Source of the DNA: Takashimella koratensis
Lineage: Eukaryota; Basidiomycota; Tremellomycetes; Trichosporonales; Tetragoniomycetaceae
NCBI GenBank assembly: GCA_003116875.1
Contig: BCKT01000005.1
Span: forward strand, 372,001 to 436,000
Direction: 5' to 3'
Length of the DNA stretch: 64,000 bases
The position numbers were made by a program, and so were the translations under genes. Below are positions 48,104 to 58,526 of this stretch, piece after piece. The first letter of the stretch is position 1. Every line of letters begins with the position of its first letter. The notes beneath the pieces are model-generated. The model did not search any database and was not told the DNA's origin. It saw only the letters and a list, made by a program, of their open reading frames with translations.

Positions 48104-48896
48104 TCAGGATACTGGGTTGTCTTCGCTCCCGGATTGCTTGCTGTTATGGACCTTTGACGGTCCCTGGGCACTCCTTCGCAGCCTAGGGGGCGGCGGCGAA
48201 AGAGAAGGAGAAGGAGAGCGGGCAAACACCTTGTCCAAATTCGCCTCGAAACTCTGGCGCATCCTTTTCTTGACGCTTTCTTCACGTTCATGCACCTTAC
48301 GATTGTTACAGAAGTTCTTCAACAGAAGGCAACAATCTCGAGGCTGCACTTGGTTTGGGTGTCTGGGAAAAGTCACGAAAGCTTCACACTCAAGGCTGTG
48401 GATCTCCCTGATGAGCTCCTTTTTGGTCGTCTCCAGTGCCGCTCGTTCCCTTTTCATCGTAGCTTGTACCTCTTGTTTCGATGCCTTTTCCTCGTGGAAC
48501 TTCCGCTCCATCTGGGTACACCGTATACGCCATTGCTCATTCCAGACCAGGAGTTGTTTCACATTCTCTTCCAGGTCTTTGTTACTTGTTGCGAGCCTTG
48601 TCACCTCTCCTGTCGCATGCTTCAATTCTCTCGAAAGTCGCTCGTTCTCTACTCGATTCTCTTCCTCAACCTTTTGGGTCTAAAAGACGAATTGTCGAAC
48701 ACTTGTGAGCTCCTCCTCGGCACCTTTGAGGTGGGCGGACATGAGAGCCATGGAAGACAGCACGAGAAGTGCACCTGAGGCTTATATACCGGTCAGCGTC
48801 GGCAACCATAGAGGCGGAGAGTTCTGGATACTTACTGGAAGGCTCACAGGCGACACGATTGGGATCCTCTGATCTTGTGGTCGGGTGAGGCGTCGA
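48104..48896 (-). pseudogene. Tandem coiled-coil family, copy 3 (degenerate)
   Basis: Matches copies 1 and 2 in exon order: putative exon 1 ending at 48836 (donor GTAAGT), exon 2 48774-48377, exon 3 48343-48104. Exon 2 begins ALLVLSSMALMSAHL and aligns without gaps to copy 2. It has an in-frame TAG at 48682-48680 (FVF-stop-TQKVEEENRVENERLS) where copy 2 reads FVSQSRR with CAG. The frame of exon 1 has no ATG from 48836 back to 49244. The exon 2 donor is GTGACT, not GTGAGT as in the other copies. Downstream of the stop the coil (RERAALETTKKELIREIHSL) and the motif EESVKKRMRQSFEANLDKVF stay open, with an extra Pro/Ser tail. A decay product is most likely; stop-codon readthrough, a hidden intron or a short form starting at 48751 are alternatives. 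Confidence 0.6.
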
Positions 48897-49807
48897 GACC
48901 TTGGTCGGGGTGAAAACGGTTTTTTCTCTCAGGCGAGACGGAAGACTCGGCCGATGTATGATGTGTTTCTGAGGGGATGTCGGTCGGAAGGTCTCCCAGA
49001 GGGGTTTTGTGAGGGTCCATGCCTCGAAACGATACACTGAAGGAGAGGAGCGGGTGAGAAAAATTGAAAGAGTTAATTGTTGAAGGACCGCAACAGCGTT
49101 GGGAGCGAAAGAAGAAGTGGGAAGGAAGGTGAGGTTCGTTGCATAATTGCGAGCCAACGTCCACCTTCCATCACTCGCATAAAGCACGAAGAGCTGCAAG
49201 GCCAACACCTGTAACGCAGACGTTGCGTTGTCCGACAGGTCCACCAGAATGCATGGGCCGTAGGGTGGATGAGATCGTTTGACCTTGAATGTGTATAGGC
49301 GTTAAGAGGATTGATCACTTCTAGGCCTCGCCACAGTCAGGTGTCCTTTGGCTGTGATGAGCCGCGTGTTTTGCGGATATAACCGCAAAAGTACGCTGGT
49401 AATCATCTACGGCCATAGGACACAGAAAATACCGCATCCCGTCCGATCTGCGAAGTCAAGCTGTGTACCGCTCAGTTAGTACCATGGTGGGGGACCACAT
49501 GGGAATCCTGGGTGTCGTAGTTTTTTTGATTTTGCTCTCGGTGGAGTCTTTTTGGCCCTTGAATTGCAGCCTTGGGTGGTGCACCTTGGCGCCGCTTAAG
49601 AAAATTACAGCCACCCTCGAAGGATAAAAAAAGAAGCGGTAGGTAGGTACGGAGGGATGCATGCGGGTCGTCAATAGGTCATATTAGGATACAAGAGTGA
49701 ACAATCATATAGGTGGTAGCGGGCGGGGCGCACAACAGAGATCGACGGGCAGTAGGGGTGACAACATAGATCTGGGTCGAGTTGGGGCTAGAATGGAGAA
49801 GCAGCAC
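48897..49807. other. Region upstream of coiled-coil copy 3
   Basis: Contains an open minus-strand frame without ATG (to 49244) and a separate ATG-led frame starting MDPHKTPLGDLPTD at about 49022 that is out of phase with copy 3 exon 2. Nothing else recognised. Confidence 0.4.
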
Positions 49808-50309
49808 TCAGAAATCCTAGAACATTCGGTGGGTCAGCATCACGTCACACGACCTCGCACACGACCACCACGATGACACTCACGGTGACACGGCCGCCAT
49901 ACTGCCAGTCGTTCTTGCCTGCGATGAAGGGATCACGCTTCGGCCCGCCTACTTCGCCAGTACGGGGGTTGATCTCGCCCTCGAACTCGACTCCAGGCCC
50001 CTTCCGAGCGTCCGGGTGCTGTTGCTCCGCGATGTCGGATGAGGCATTGACGAGTTCCTCTGCGCTCTCGAGGGGTGCCGACACTTCGGCTGCTTTGATG
50101 AGTGCGTCGAACTCGGCTTGCTCGGCTGGGGGGAGAGGCGGCGGGCCAGGGCGAGAAAAAGTCGTCGATCGGCGTAAGGTGCTGGAAGGGAGAGGATGGA
50201 GGAGAGGGGAAGGGACGGTGATGAATGATCGCGAAGAGGAGGCGTGGATGGATCGAGAGCGGGTGAGGAGGTGCCGCGAGAGAGAGAACATGGTGGTTGT
50301 GGATGGCAT
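49808..50309 (-). CDS. SDH8: Succinate dehydrogenase assembly factor 4
   Basis: Mitochondrial chaperone (SDHAF4/Sdh8, DUF1674) that binds flavinylated Sdh1 during complex II assembly. Two exons: 50309-49884 and 49816-49808 (144 aa). The N-terminus is Ser/Arg-rich (MFSLSRHLLTRSRSIHASSS), fitting a mitochondrial presequence. The C-terminal family signature is EFEGEINPRTGEVGGPKRDP then NDWQYGGRVT, and the last exon adds only Asp-Phe and stop, giving the conserved GRVTDF end. That 9-nt terminal coding segment was found by looking for the family ending after an AG at 49817-49819. Two close in-frame ATGs (50309 and 50291) are possible starts. Divergent from APN1. Confidence 0.92.
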
Positions 50310-50726
50310 CGTCGGTGGTTACGATGGCGAGGGTGGGGCGTAGAGTGAAGAGTGAAGAGTGAAGAGTGAAGAGTGAAGAGTGAAGAAGAACAAGCGATGA
50401 TGGCGATGCTGACCGCCCCTCCGGTTTTATCCGGCAACCAAAGGCTACCTCGACCCACCCACCAAGAAAAACTTTATATGTGCTCCAAATTTTTCGTGAC
50501 GGCGATATGCGACGGGCGAGTCGTGAGGAGGCAGCTGGGGGCCACCGTGGGAGAGTAGACAGCTAACCCTACGACGCGTCGAGATATATTGATTTTTCAG
50601 TAATGCAGCAGCCATTGTCTAGTGTCCAGCAGTCATCAGCAGCTCATCCCGCCCAGCATACCGCTCACATCCACCTTGACTCGCCTCACTTGCCTCCTCT
50701 CCCGCACCCACCCCCATCCCCTCGCC
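50310..50726. promoter_or_regulatory. Divergent SDHAF4/APN1 promoter region
   Basis: Contains six tandem heptamers of the AGAGTGA type (50341-50386) next to the SDHAF4 start and an ACGCGT (MCB core) at 50574-50579, about 150 nt before the APN1 ATG. With this base composition a single ACGCGT can easily occur by chance. Confidence 0.35.
50341..50386. repeat. Heptamer tandem repeat (AGAGTGA)
   Basis: About six consecutive 7-nt units, read directly, in the SDHAF4/APN1 intergenic region. Confidence 0.9.
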
Positions 50727-52385
50727 ATGGCCAAGCGCACCCGCTCCTCCTCCCTTTCCCCGCCACCCAAACCCAAGAAGGCTTCCGGCTCCAAATGGCC
50801 GCCTGCCGCCCTCGACCCCTCTCTCCACCCCTCCCGATCCGGTCAACCGGTGTACCAATTCTCCTCGATCGTCAAGAACGGCCGGATCGGTACCCCTCCC
50901 GATCTCTCCAACCAACAACCCTTGTTCATCGGCGCCCACATGTCCATCGGTGGTGGTGTTGGCGCCGGCTTGCTCCGTGCCGGTCTTGCAGGAGCGAATG
51001 GCGTAGCTATGTTTATGAAGGGTCACAGGACGTGGAAGGCAAAGGAGTTTGAACCAGAATCGGTCCAGAGGTTTATCGACCTCATGAAGAGTAAGAAGGA
51101 CGGAGGTGAGTAGCTGTTGGGGATCGTTGGGCTGGAAGAGAGCTGATGAGGCCTCGATCGGCAGGCTTGGGTTATGGGCCAGAGACCATCTTGGTCCATG
51201 GCAACTACTTGATCAACCTTGGGTGAGTTGATGTAGAAGAGCTGAACGCTGACAATGTAGCAACCCTGACTCGTAAGTACTAGAGTGATCAGCTATCACG
51301 AGCCGAGCTCGACCAACTCCCAACTCTGGCTCACTCCCACAGCGCAAAGTGGAAACAAGCATACGAGTGCTTCCGTGACGACGTGAGCAGGTGTCACCAG
51401 CTCGGGATCAAGCTGTACAACTGGCAGTGAGTTTGTTTTACAAGCAGGTCTTTGTTCAGAGGTCTCGGCCCATGGAAAAGACAGGCGCTGACACGGAATG
51501 CAGCCCCGGATCGACAGTCGGAGCTTGCACCAAGGAGGAGAGCTTCAAGCTGGTTGCCAAAGCGATCAACCAGGTGCACAAGGACGTCCCTGAGGTCGTC
51601 ACAGTCATCGAGAATATGGCAAGTTGCGGACCCTCTTGCCCTCCCATATTCCCATCGGCTTTTGCTCGCATCCTCCATCCACCCCTAACTCCCATTACTT
51701 GACCCAACTGACCAGCGCATCAGGCAAACGCAGGTTCCAACATCCTCGGCACGGCATTTTCCGACCTCCGATCCATGATCGATCTCGTCGATGACAAATC
51801 TCGCGTCCGAGTCTGCATTGACACCTGCCACCTCTTTGCAGCAGGCTACGACATGCGTACTGCCGAGGCTTACGATGCGACGATGAAGAAGTTTGACGAA
51901 GAAGTTGGGGTGGAATATCTCGGTGGGATCCATCTCAATGACTCCAAGGCGGATCTCGGTGGGAACAAGGATCTCCACGAGAACATTGGCTTGTGAGTGC
52001 TGCCTTCGATGCAGGCTGGGCAACTAGCAGCGGCTTCATGCAACGTATGAGGTTCCAGCTGATACTCGGTAGGGGGAAAATTGGCCTTACCGGCTTCCGA
52101 TCCCTTGTTCGAGACCCCCGCATGGTCGGGATCCCCATGATCCTTGAAACGCCTTGCTCCGACGCCTCCGACACCCCGGACAGCCTGTGGTCGCGCGAGA
52201 TCAAGCTGCTGTACGAGATCCAAGCTGTCGAGGAGGAAGACTGGGCCAAGAAGAGTGTCGAGATTGAGAAGAGGTGGCGGAAAGAGAGGGACACGATCGA
52301 TCCGCCAAAGGCAAAGGTAGCTAAAGGCGGGAAAGGGAAGAAGGGGAAAAAGGGGGACGATGATGATGATGAAGACGATGAGTAG
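50727..52385 (+). CDS. APN1: Endonuclease IV-type AP endonuclease Apn1
   Basis: Zinc AP endonuclease/3'-phosphodiesterase of base excision repair. Seven exons: 50727-51105, 51165-51222, 51261-51272 (12 nt), 51343-51426, 51504-51618, 51724-51992 and 52073-52385 (1230 nt, 409 aa). All ligands are present: H138 (VHGNYLINLG), H178 (HPGS), E214 (IENM), D249 and H252 (CIDTCHLFAAGYD), H286 (HLNDS), D299 and H301 (NKDLHENIG) and E331 (ILETP). The N-terminus is basic and Ser-rich; the C-terminus has a Lys/Gly run then poly-Asp/Glu (GKGKKGKKGDDDDDEDDE). Intron 5 appears to be GC-AG (donor ATG|GCAAGT), chosen because it yields ENMANAGSNILG, the best match to the family ENMAGxG loop. Confidence 0.95.
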
Positions 52386-52666
52386 GATGTAGGGGGAGGA
52401 GAGCGAGGGCGAGGGCGCGGGGAGGTGTAGGTATCGGGGTGTTTGTAGGTAGCTGCTAGCTGGTGAAGGTAGGACCTGCCCGGTGGAGGTCTAGAGGTCT
52501 TCGGAGTAGCGGTGTTTACGACTGCTCGTTCCTGTCCAATGACATGCATATATTCTCAGTCATCTTGCTTTCCTCGGTTCTCGTCCTCTCTTCATCTCTC
52601 GTTTGTCTGCACTTGACACCCTTGGCCAACAGCCCAAGTCATATACACCCCAACATAGCCAGCACC

Positions 52667-53802
52667 ATGTCCACCGTCGTCCCCGCATTCTACTACTACT
52701 TCTTCTGGCTGGTCGAGCCTGTACGTCCCCCCTCCCCCGTCCCTTCCATCAACCGTCAACGCCCCAATGCCAAGAGCGACTGATCTGCATCCGCTGACTC
52801 ACTTCACCACTTTCCGGCTTGACCTCCTGGTCTCTAAATCCCTCACCCCTGCTCTTCACTCCTCATTTCCTCTCTCCTCTCGCCGCATGCTCCAACTCCT
52901 CCTGCACAGATCCTCACTCTCGCCGGCGCAGCATCGGCCATCTTCGGTCCGGCCCATTTCGCAGCTGACATGCTGCCTCCTACGACGGACGTGCGATCAG
53001 TCCAGTTCGGGTCGACTCTTCGCGGCCAGATGCTCGTTGGCGGGCTTGGAAACTGTACGTTGGGCGCATCCCTCTTCCCCTATCCCACCCTCCCCTCCCT
53101 TCCCTCGCACAACCCTTGAGTCATCCTTGAATCTCGACAACTCGGTGCTGACGGTTGCTATCTGGTCATGTGGCAGGCTTCTTCCTTCTCGCACTCATCT
53201 CACTTTCGCTGTTCCCTGTCATCCGATCACTCCCGATCCCGCTCCAGAACAAGGTCGCGCTGAGGCTCCTTGTACCCCTCGCCATTGCCGATGTGAGCTG
53301 AGCCCAGTCTACCAGCGGACTACCTGTTTGCTTGGTAGATGGTGTCAATTGGAGCTGGATAGCTGACACTGCGGTCTCTCCTTCTCAGCTCACCCAGTAA
53401 GTATAGCTACTCCCATCATCTTCTCCACAACCTCTACCCAAGCTCCCTCATTCAACTCACACCTCCAGCATCGCGGTTACGCTACTGCCCGTGCCTTGGT
53501 CGCTGCTCCAGGACCCATCTCAGTGGACCGTCGGTCTGAACGGCAACGTATGGATCACCCTCGTCCTCTTCGTAGTTCGGTGAGTCCACTCTCCCTTATC
53601 CTCCCAGTCCATGCCCTAGCCATTCCCGTGGCCGCACGAAGCGGGCATTACCCTTAGGCATGGGAAGATACGTGTCGGGCCATGTTAAGGCCTGGTGTTG
53701 CACAGAGAAGCTGAACCGATTGTTCATGATCACAGGTCCGCGTTCTTCCTTGGAATTGGGAGGAGCAACGGCAAGACCCCCGCGTCCGCGAAGTACAAGT
53801 AA
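52667..53802 (+). CDS. DUF7704-type integral membrane protein
   Basis: Small fungal membrane protein of unknown role. Six exons: 52667-52720, 52910-53054, 53177-53292, 53389-53396 (8 nt), 53469-53579 and 53736-53802 (501 nt, 166 aa). Begins MSTVVPAFYYYFFWLVEPIL, which matches the P-x-F-Y-x-x-F-F-x-x-x-E-P start of DUF7704 proteins. Hydrophobic segments: ILTLAGAASAIFG, CFFLLALISLSLFPV, RLLVPLAIADLTHIAVTLLP and NVWITLVLFVVRSAFFLGIG, so about four membrane spans. The Asp-Leu-Thr-His turn is conserved in the family and is only formed if the 8-nt exon is included, which supports that exon. C-terminus short and basic, probably cytosolic. Confidence 0.8.
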
Positions 53803-54224
53803 CATGTCGCGATTCGAGCAGCTTTCAGAAGTAGACAGCTAATGTACCGTTGAAGAAGATCTGTTGCAAAGTGCTATGCTTGGGCTGATCATTAGGTGGA
53901 GACCCGATGACCTGGTTACTAATACGTGCGGTGTACTGACGACCTGTCGACCTTCCTTCTACCTTTATTAAGACGCACGGTTTTAGGTGTCTGTGACATT
54001 CTGTCATTGAGCAACAGCTTCATACTCATCAAACCGACTCACCCCCCCAATCATTCAATCTCTCTCACATCGCCCACCTCCCCCCACGCCGCTGTACCAT
54101 ACTCTCTTGCTCGTTCCTCTCGTACCTCTCGTTTCTCTCGCGCAACCTCCCCCCGTTCTCCTCCTCCTGCCCTCCTCTACCGTTTCCTGATCCACGCCAG
54201 TCTACCGTTCGAACCCAGAGCCCC
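53803..54224. other. Intergenic, C/T-rich leader before 54225
   Basis: Short intergenic segment. The last 150 nt are pyrimidine-rich, typical of fungal promoters and leaders. Nothing else seen. Confidence 0.5.
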
Positions 54225-55847
54225 ATGTCACACAACACCCGCTCCCGTTCTGTCCTTGGCGACATCAAGAAACGCAACCCGGCGCTCTCGCAAGCGGTCG
54301 AAGCAGTTTACTACAAGATCCCGAGCAAACCGCCCCCGGTGGAGATGCACCGAGATATCATGCGAGTGGTGAGTGGTGCCTCGGTGGTTTCTGAGAGTGA
54401 AGCGATACCTCGGTCATTGGGTAACGAGAGAAGATATGGCTGATAGCTCTTGTCTTCGCGGTGAGGCTAGGCTTTACATGCGAGAGATGGACAGCTGAGA
54501 TCGGTCCAGAGCCGGCAAGCATGTGACGGCTGCCGCGCTCTCGGTGGCGAGGTAGCCGGTGAATCAGTCATTCGTTGTTTCGTTCCAAGAGTATGGGACG
54601 GCGTAATGCCCACCATTCCACCCGCGCCCACGGTAACCACCGCGACATCTTCAAGAGCAACGAAGAAGCTTCCAGCCACTGCTCCGGCCTACGCCTGTGC
54701 CGATTGCCTCAAAACGAAGACAACGTGCACGTTCAGCAAGTACCCGCTCTTCCCGCCGATATGGAGCACCGACCACACGTGGGGTTGCAAAGATGACCAA
54801 TTGCTGTTTTGTCTACCCACGGGCACAGTCAAGGGTAAGAAGGACGTGAGTGGGGAATGGGTGGAAGTGGATAACGATGATCCCGGGTTCTTTGGGAAGA
54901 AGAGGAAGAAGAACACTTCGGAAGGGAAGGGGAGGGAGAAGGGTGAGAAGAAAGTAGTCGTTTCGAAACTGAGTATGATATCGGACTTGGGTGCGGGAGG
55001 AAACACGCGTGCAAGTACCGGTGCGAAAGGCGTCACGAAAACGATCCCACCGACATCGACGACAACAGTAGTCCCAGCCACGAAAGCTGTGAACGCGTAC
55101 AAGTACTGGGTCCCACATCCCGTCGACGAAATGTTATCTGCCCTGATCCAGAGCGGGTCAAGCAGGTCGCGAGATAGTGTCGAACAACGTTCGAGCCGCG
55201 AATTTACGGACGAGAGTCCATCGACGAAGCGGACAAGAAGTGTCGAATACACACTGTCGCCTGATCCTGAGGCGAGCGCGGGGATGGGCTTGGAAAGGAT
55301 GGACACGGAGGACGAGCACCCGGACGGGGACGGCGATACTCTGGGCAGTGAATTCGATAACGACGCCGACGGGGAAACAGATGGGGAAGATAGCGTAGCT
55401 GGTAACGTAGGTGAAGAGGAAGGACTTGATGACTGGCAAACACTATCGACGGTGCTCGCACCCCCCGGACCACTTGCAACCTCTCTTCCATCTGCGTCAG
55501 CTACTTCCTCGAGATCGTCGAAAACTTCACCAGCATCTGCACCCGCACTTTCATCCCCGCCACCCCCATCTACGCAACTCTCGCTCGTAACGCAAATCAA
55601 ACGAGCCGCAGAGGAGAGAAACCGGCTGGAAAAGGTGATCCAGCAACAAGGGGATGAGATTAGGTCACTCACGGCAAAATGTGAGAAAATGGTATGTGGA
55701 CCGACGGTCAAGGGTGAGGTTTGCTGATAGTTGAGTGCACAGGACGAGGAGAAGAAGGCAAGCGAAGGGAAGTGGACGAGGCAGCGAGAAAGGTGGATCG
55801 AGTTGGTAGCCCACGTCGACGGGTTCAGAGCCGAGCTCGAAAATTAA
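54225..55847 (+). CDS. Cys-rich protein, possible atypical zinc-binding regulator
   Basis: Three exons: 54225-54368, 54471-55691 and 55743-55847 (1470 nt, 489 aa). Starts MSHNTRSRSVLGDIKKRNPA. Residues 62-154 hold seven cysteines: SRQACDGCRALG (C66, C69), IRCF (C84), ACADCLKTKTTC (C124, C127, C134) and TWGC (C154). C-x2-C-x6-C and the ACDGCR string recall the fungal Zn2Cys6 domain, but the spacing between halves is far too long for a standard one. After this comes a basic cluster (GKKRKKN), an acidic Ser-rich region and a C-terminal coiled coil (AAEERNRLEKVIQQQGDEIR then EKKASEGKWTRQRERW). A DNA-binding role is only a guess; I do not recognise the family. Confidence 0.6.
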
Positions 55848-58526
55848 GCCTGCGTTGTCTTGGGTCCAAGAACCGCACATGTCGAATCGCTGTTAGTCTT
55901 CGTCATACCCAGACGAGAGGTACTTTCAGTCTCGAAATAAGTTAGTCCCTGCTAGAGCGTAGCGATACCCACTCTTGCTGAAATCCCCTCTACAATTGGT
56001 TGGCGCCGAGGTATGATTGTAACTCCATCGTCAATGAATTCTACGGGATACCTTCATCGCATCTTGTCAGAGCAACACCGCCAATGCTCTCCGTCGACGC
56101 GAATAGAACGGATAGATGATAAGAGGGACATCGATCACATCACGGCTCGAGCTTGAAACACCTCCCATAGAGCGGTGTGGGACTGATGGAGGTCCATCCG
56201 CAACAAAGAACCGAGCCTTCATTGATCCACCGCCGCAATGAGAACCAATCGTCGCGTGGTGGGATGCTGCCTCTTGCCTTTGTGCGCGTTTACTTTGCAC
56301 ACAAATGACCGGACGGGTGTCCTTCCGTGCCCGGGAGTCGTGCCGTCCAGGGTAAGCAAGTGCATGTCCCTCGCCCGGTCCTGCGACTGTCAAGGCGCAG
56401 TTCGGTCCTTGGGTCAGCAGATCGGGGGAGTAGACAGTGTCGGACGCGGATCAGAACGTGTGCGGGGCGATGCGACGTGTCTACGGATTCTAATTTCCTT
56501 CATCGCCAAGGCCTCCCCTGCGCCACAGTGATGGGTGAGCACGGTCGCGTAGCCCTTGACCCCAATCGAACGCCATGGTCAGGGATCCAGGGGGAGCAAA
56601 ACGCTATGCATGAACAATTCTGTGGAGTAGGTGAGTAGGTGTAAAACAAGACCAGACCCAGTACCTCGTCTCGCCAGAATGTCTCGGCAGGAGCCTGGTG
56701 AGAGATAAAAATAAACTCTCGCCCACCCAGTTGAACTGCCAACGACGCAAACAAAAAAAACTGATGCGCAGTCAAGTGGAACAGCGCCAGCGTGAAGTGG
56801 AAACTGCCCGTTGAGCAGGGTATCGCGTTTTTGTTTGTGCTGATGTACCGCCATATCTCGTAATGCAGGCATGCAAGTCACCTGCGGAGGCGGCGGGCGG
56901 TTGGCTGCGCATGAGAGAAGGCTTCTTGCTCCCCCTGAAGAGGTGGCCAAACTGGACGCGGAAACGGTTCACCAAAACAAAGAACGGTGCAGAGGAATGA
57001 GCCTAGACTTGCACGACATCCGTGAAGACAGGGGAGAACCGGAACCCTACTCGGACGCTTTCCGATCGTGCATAACCCTAGCCGTAAACCACAAACCGTT
57101 GGCCCGTGGACCCGAGTACCGTGGCCGTGCCGAGTCAGGAGCTCCGGTCGGCCCGCCCTGGATGTCACTGGCGGGTTTTTTTCTTTTTTTTGTCACGTCT
57201 CCTGTCCTCCTCCGCCTGTCTACATTCACAGTAGGACCCGGGTCAGCGCAACAGAGGGGGAAAGGGAGGAACAGTCTGGGGAGAACCTTCTTGGCATTTG
57301 CCTTCCCCCCCCCCCTTGCCCCCTTGTTATCTCAGCTCCCCCCCCTTACAACTCACGGCCCAGCGCCCAGCGTCTTTGCACCCCCCACCCCCGCGAGCGC
57401 TTGTCCCCGGATACAACAGTCTAAACTTTGCGCTTAAACCCCCCGTTTTCCTCATGCTAATGTAAAAATAAAATATGGGTCGTTCCTCATTTTGCGCCTC
57501 GATGCCCATACAATCAGATAGGCGTTACGGTTTGCAGAGAGGGGAAACAAGAATGCGATTGTTGTGAGATGACTGGGGACTGGGTTGGATCTGGGATCTG
57601 TGGTCGCGAGGAGGACGAGGGTCACGAGCGACTCTGTTGATAGGGCCGGCGAAGAGCCCGAGGAGGCGAGGCCAGAAGGGGAAAGGACGGCCTCACGGTC
57701 GACGGGTAATTACCCTTGTCCATCGCCCATTACAAAATCACAATTCTCCTAATCACATGCAAAACTCGAATTACAAAACCTAATCCTGTTTCCCAAACAT
57801 CATTTACTCACCACCACATTCACCACCTACCCCTCACTCATCGTCCCGGCGCCATGCTCCTCTCGTCGACCAGCTGAGACGTTCACCGACACCCTTCTCA
57901 CAGTCGCCTGCACCGCAAAGGATACGGGGGGAAAGGGGAAAGCCTTTTGTTGTCTACGAAGGGATCTGAGGAAGACCAACGCCGCGGGGGGTAACCGGAA
58001 CACTACGCGGCGTCACTTGGCGGACTCGTCTTCTGTTTGCAAAGCGGTGTAATTGACACCTCACCCCCCCCCCCCCCCCTTCCCTCCGCCGTCTCAGTCT
58101 TTGTTGGACATCTTCACCATACCCATTCTCTCAATCGTCTCAACTCTCTCCCCCCCCTCTCCATCCCCGTTTCCACCACCTCGGTCGGCCTGGAGACAAG
58201 TGCGAGGAAGGAGTTGAGCAGGGTGAACAAACTCGTCGGTCGGTCGGGCAAAATCAATCGTTCGAGGGTTTTGAACTCGTCGCCCGCGTTACTCGGATCT
58301 GGGTAATTGCGAAAAGGACCAACACGTCGTCCTCACCTCGCATCCCTCGCGGTCACCTGCGCACCTCGCCTCGCCCCGTGCTCACCCGTACCTACTCCAT
58401 CCCAGCCCTTAATACTTACCCTCCCTCTAACCCCCTTTTCTGGTGGCAATTCGTTTCTCGTTTTCAACATTCAACTTTACACTACAACCCACATCGCCTA
58501 CTGCACCTACCCCTCCCCCATCCACA
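55848..58526. other. Intergenic 2.7 kb before aspartic protease-like gene
   Basis: No credible gene. Contains C runs at about 57307-57318 and 58065-58078 and pyrimidine-rich DNA close to 58527, fitting a promoter. Open frames here have no homology. Confidence 0.5.

Noticed and set aside
48851..49022. ATG-led frame MDPHKTPLGDLPTD as exon 1 of coiled-coil copy 3
   Set aside because: Its only donor before the stop (GTGAGC) leaves phase 2, which does not join in frame to exon 2 of copy 3.
50574..50579. MCB core as proof of cell-cycle control of APN1
   Set aside because: One ACGCGT is expected about every 3-4 kb in DNA of this composition, so by itself it is weak; kept only as a note in the promoter feature.
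56871..57437. 188-codon plus-strand ORF
   Set aside because: Overlaps homopolymer C runs, no homology and poor codon composition.
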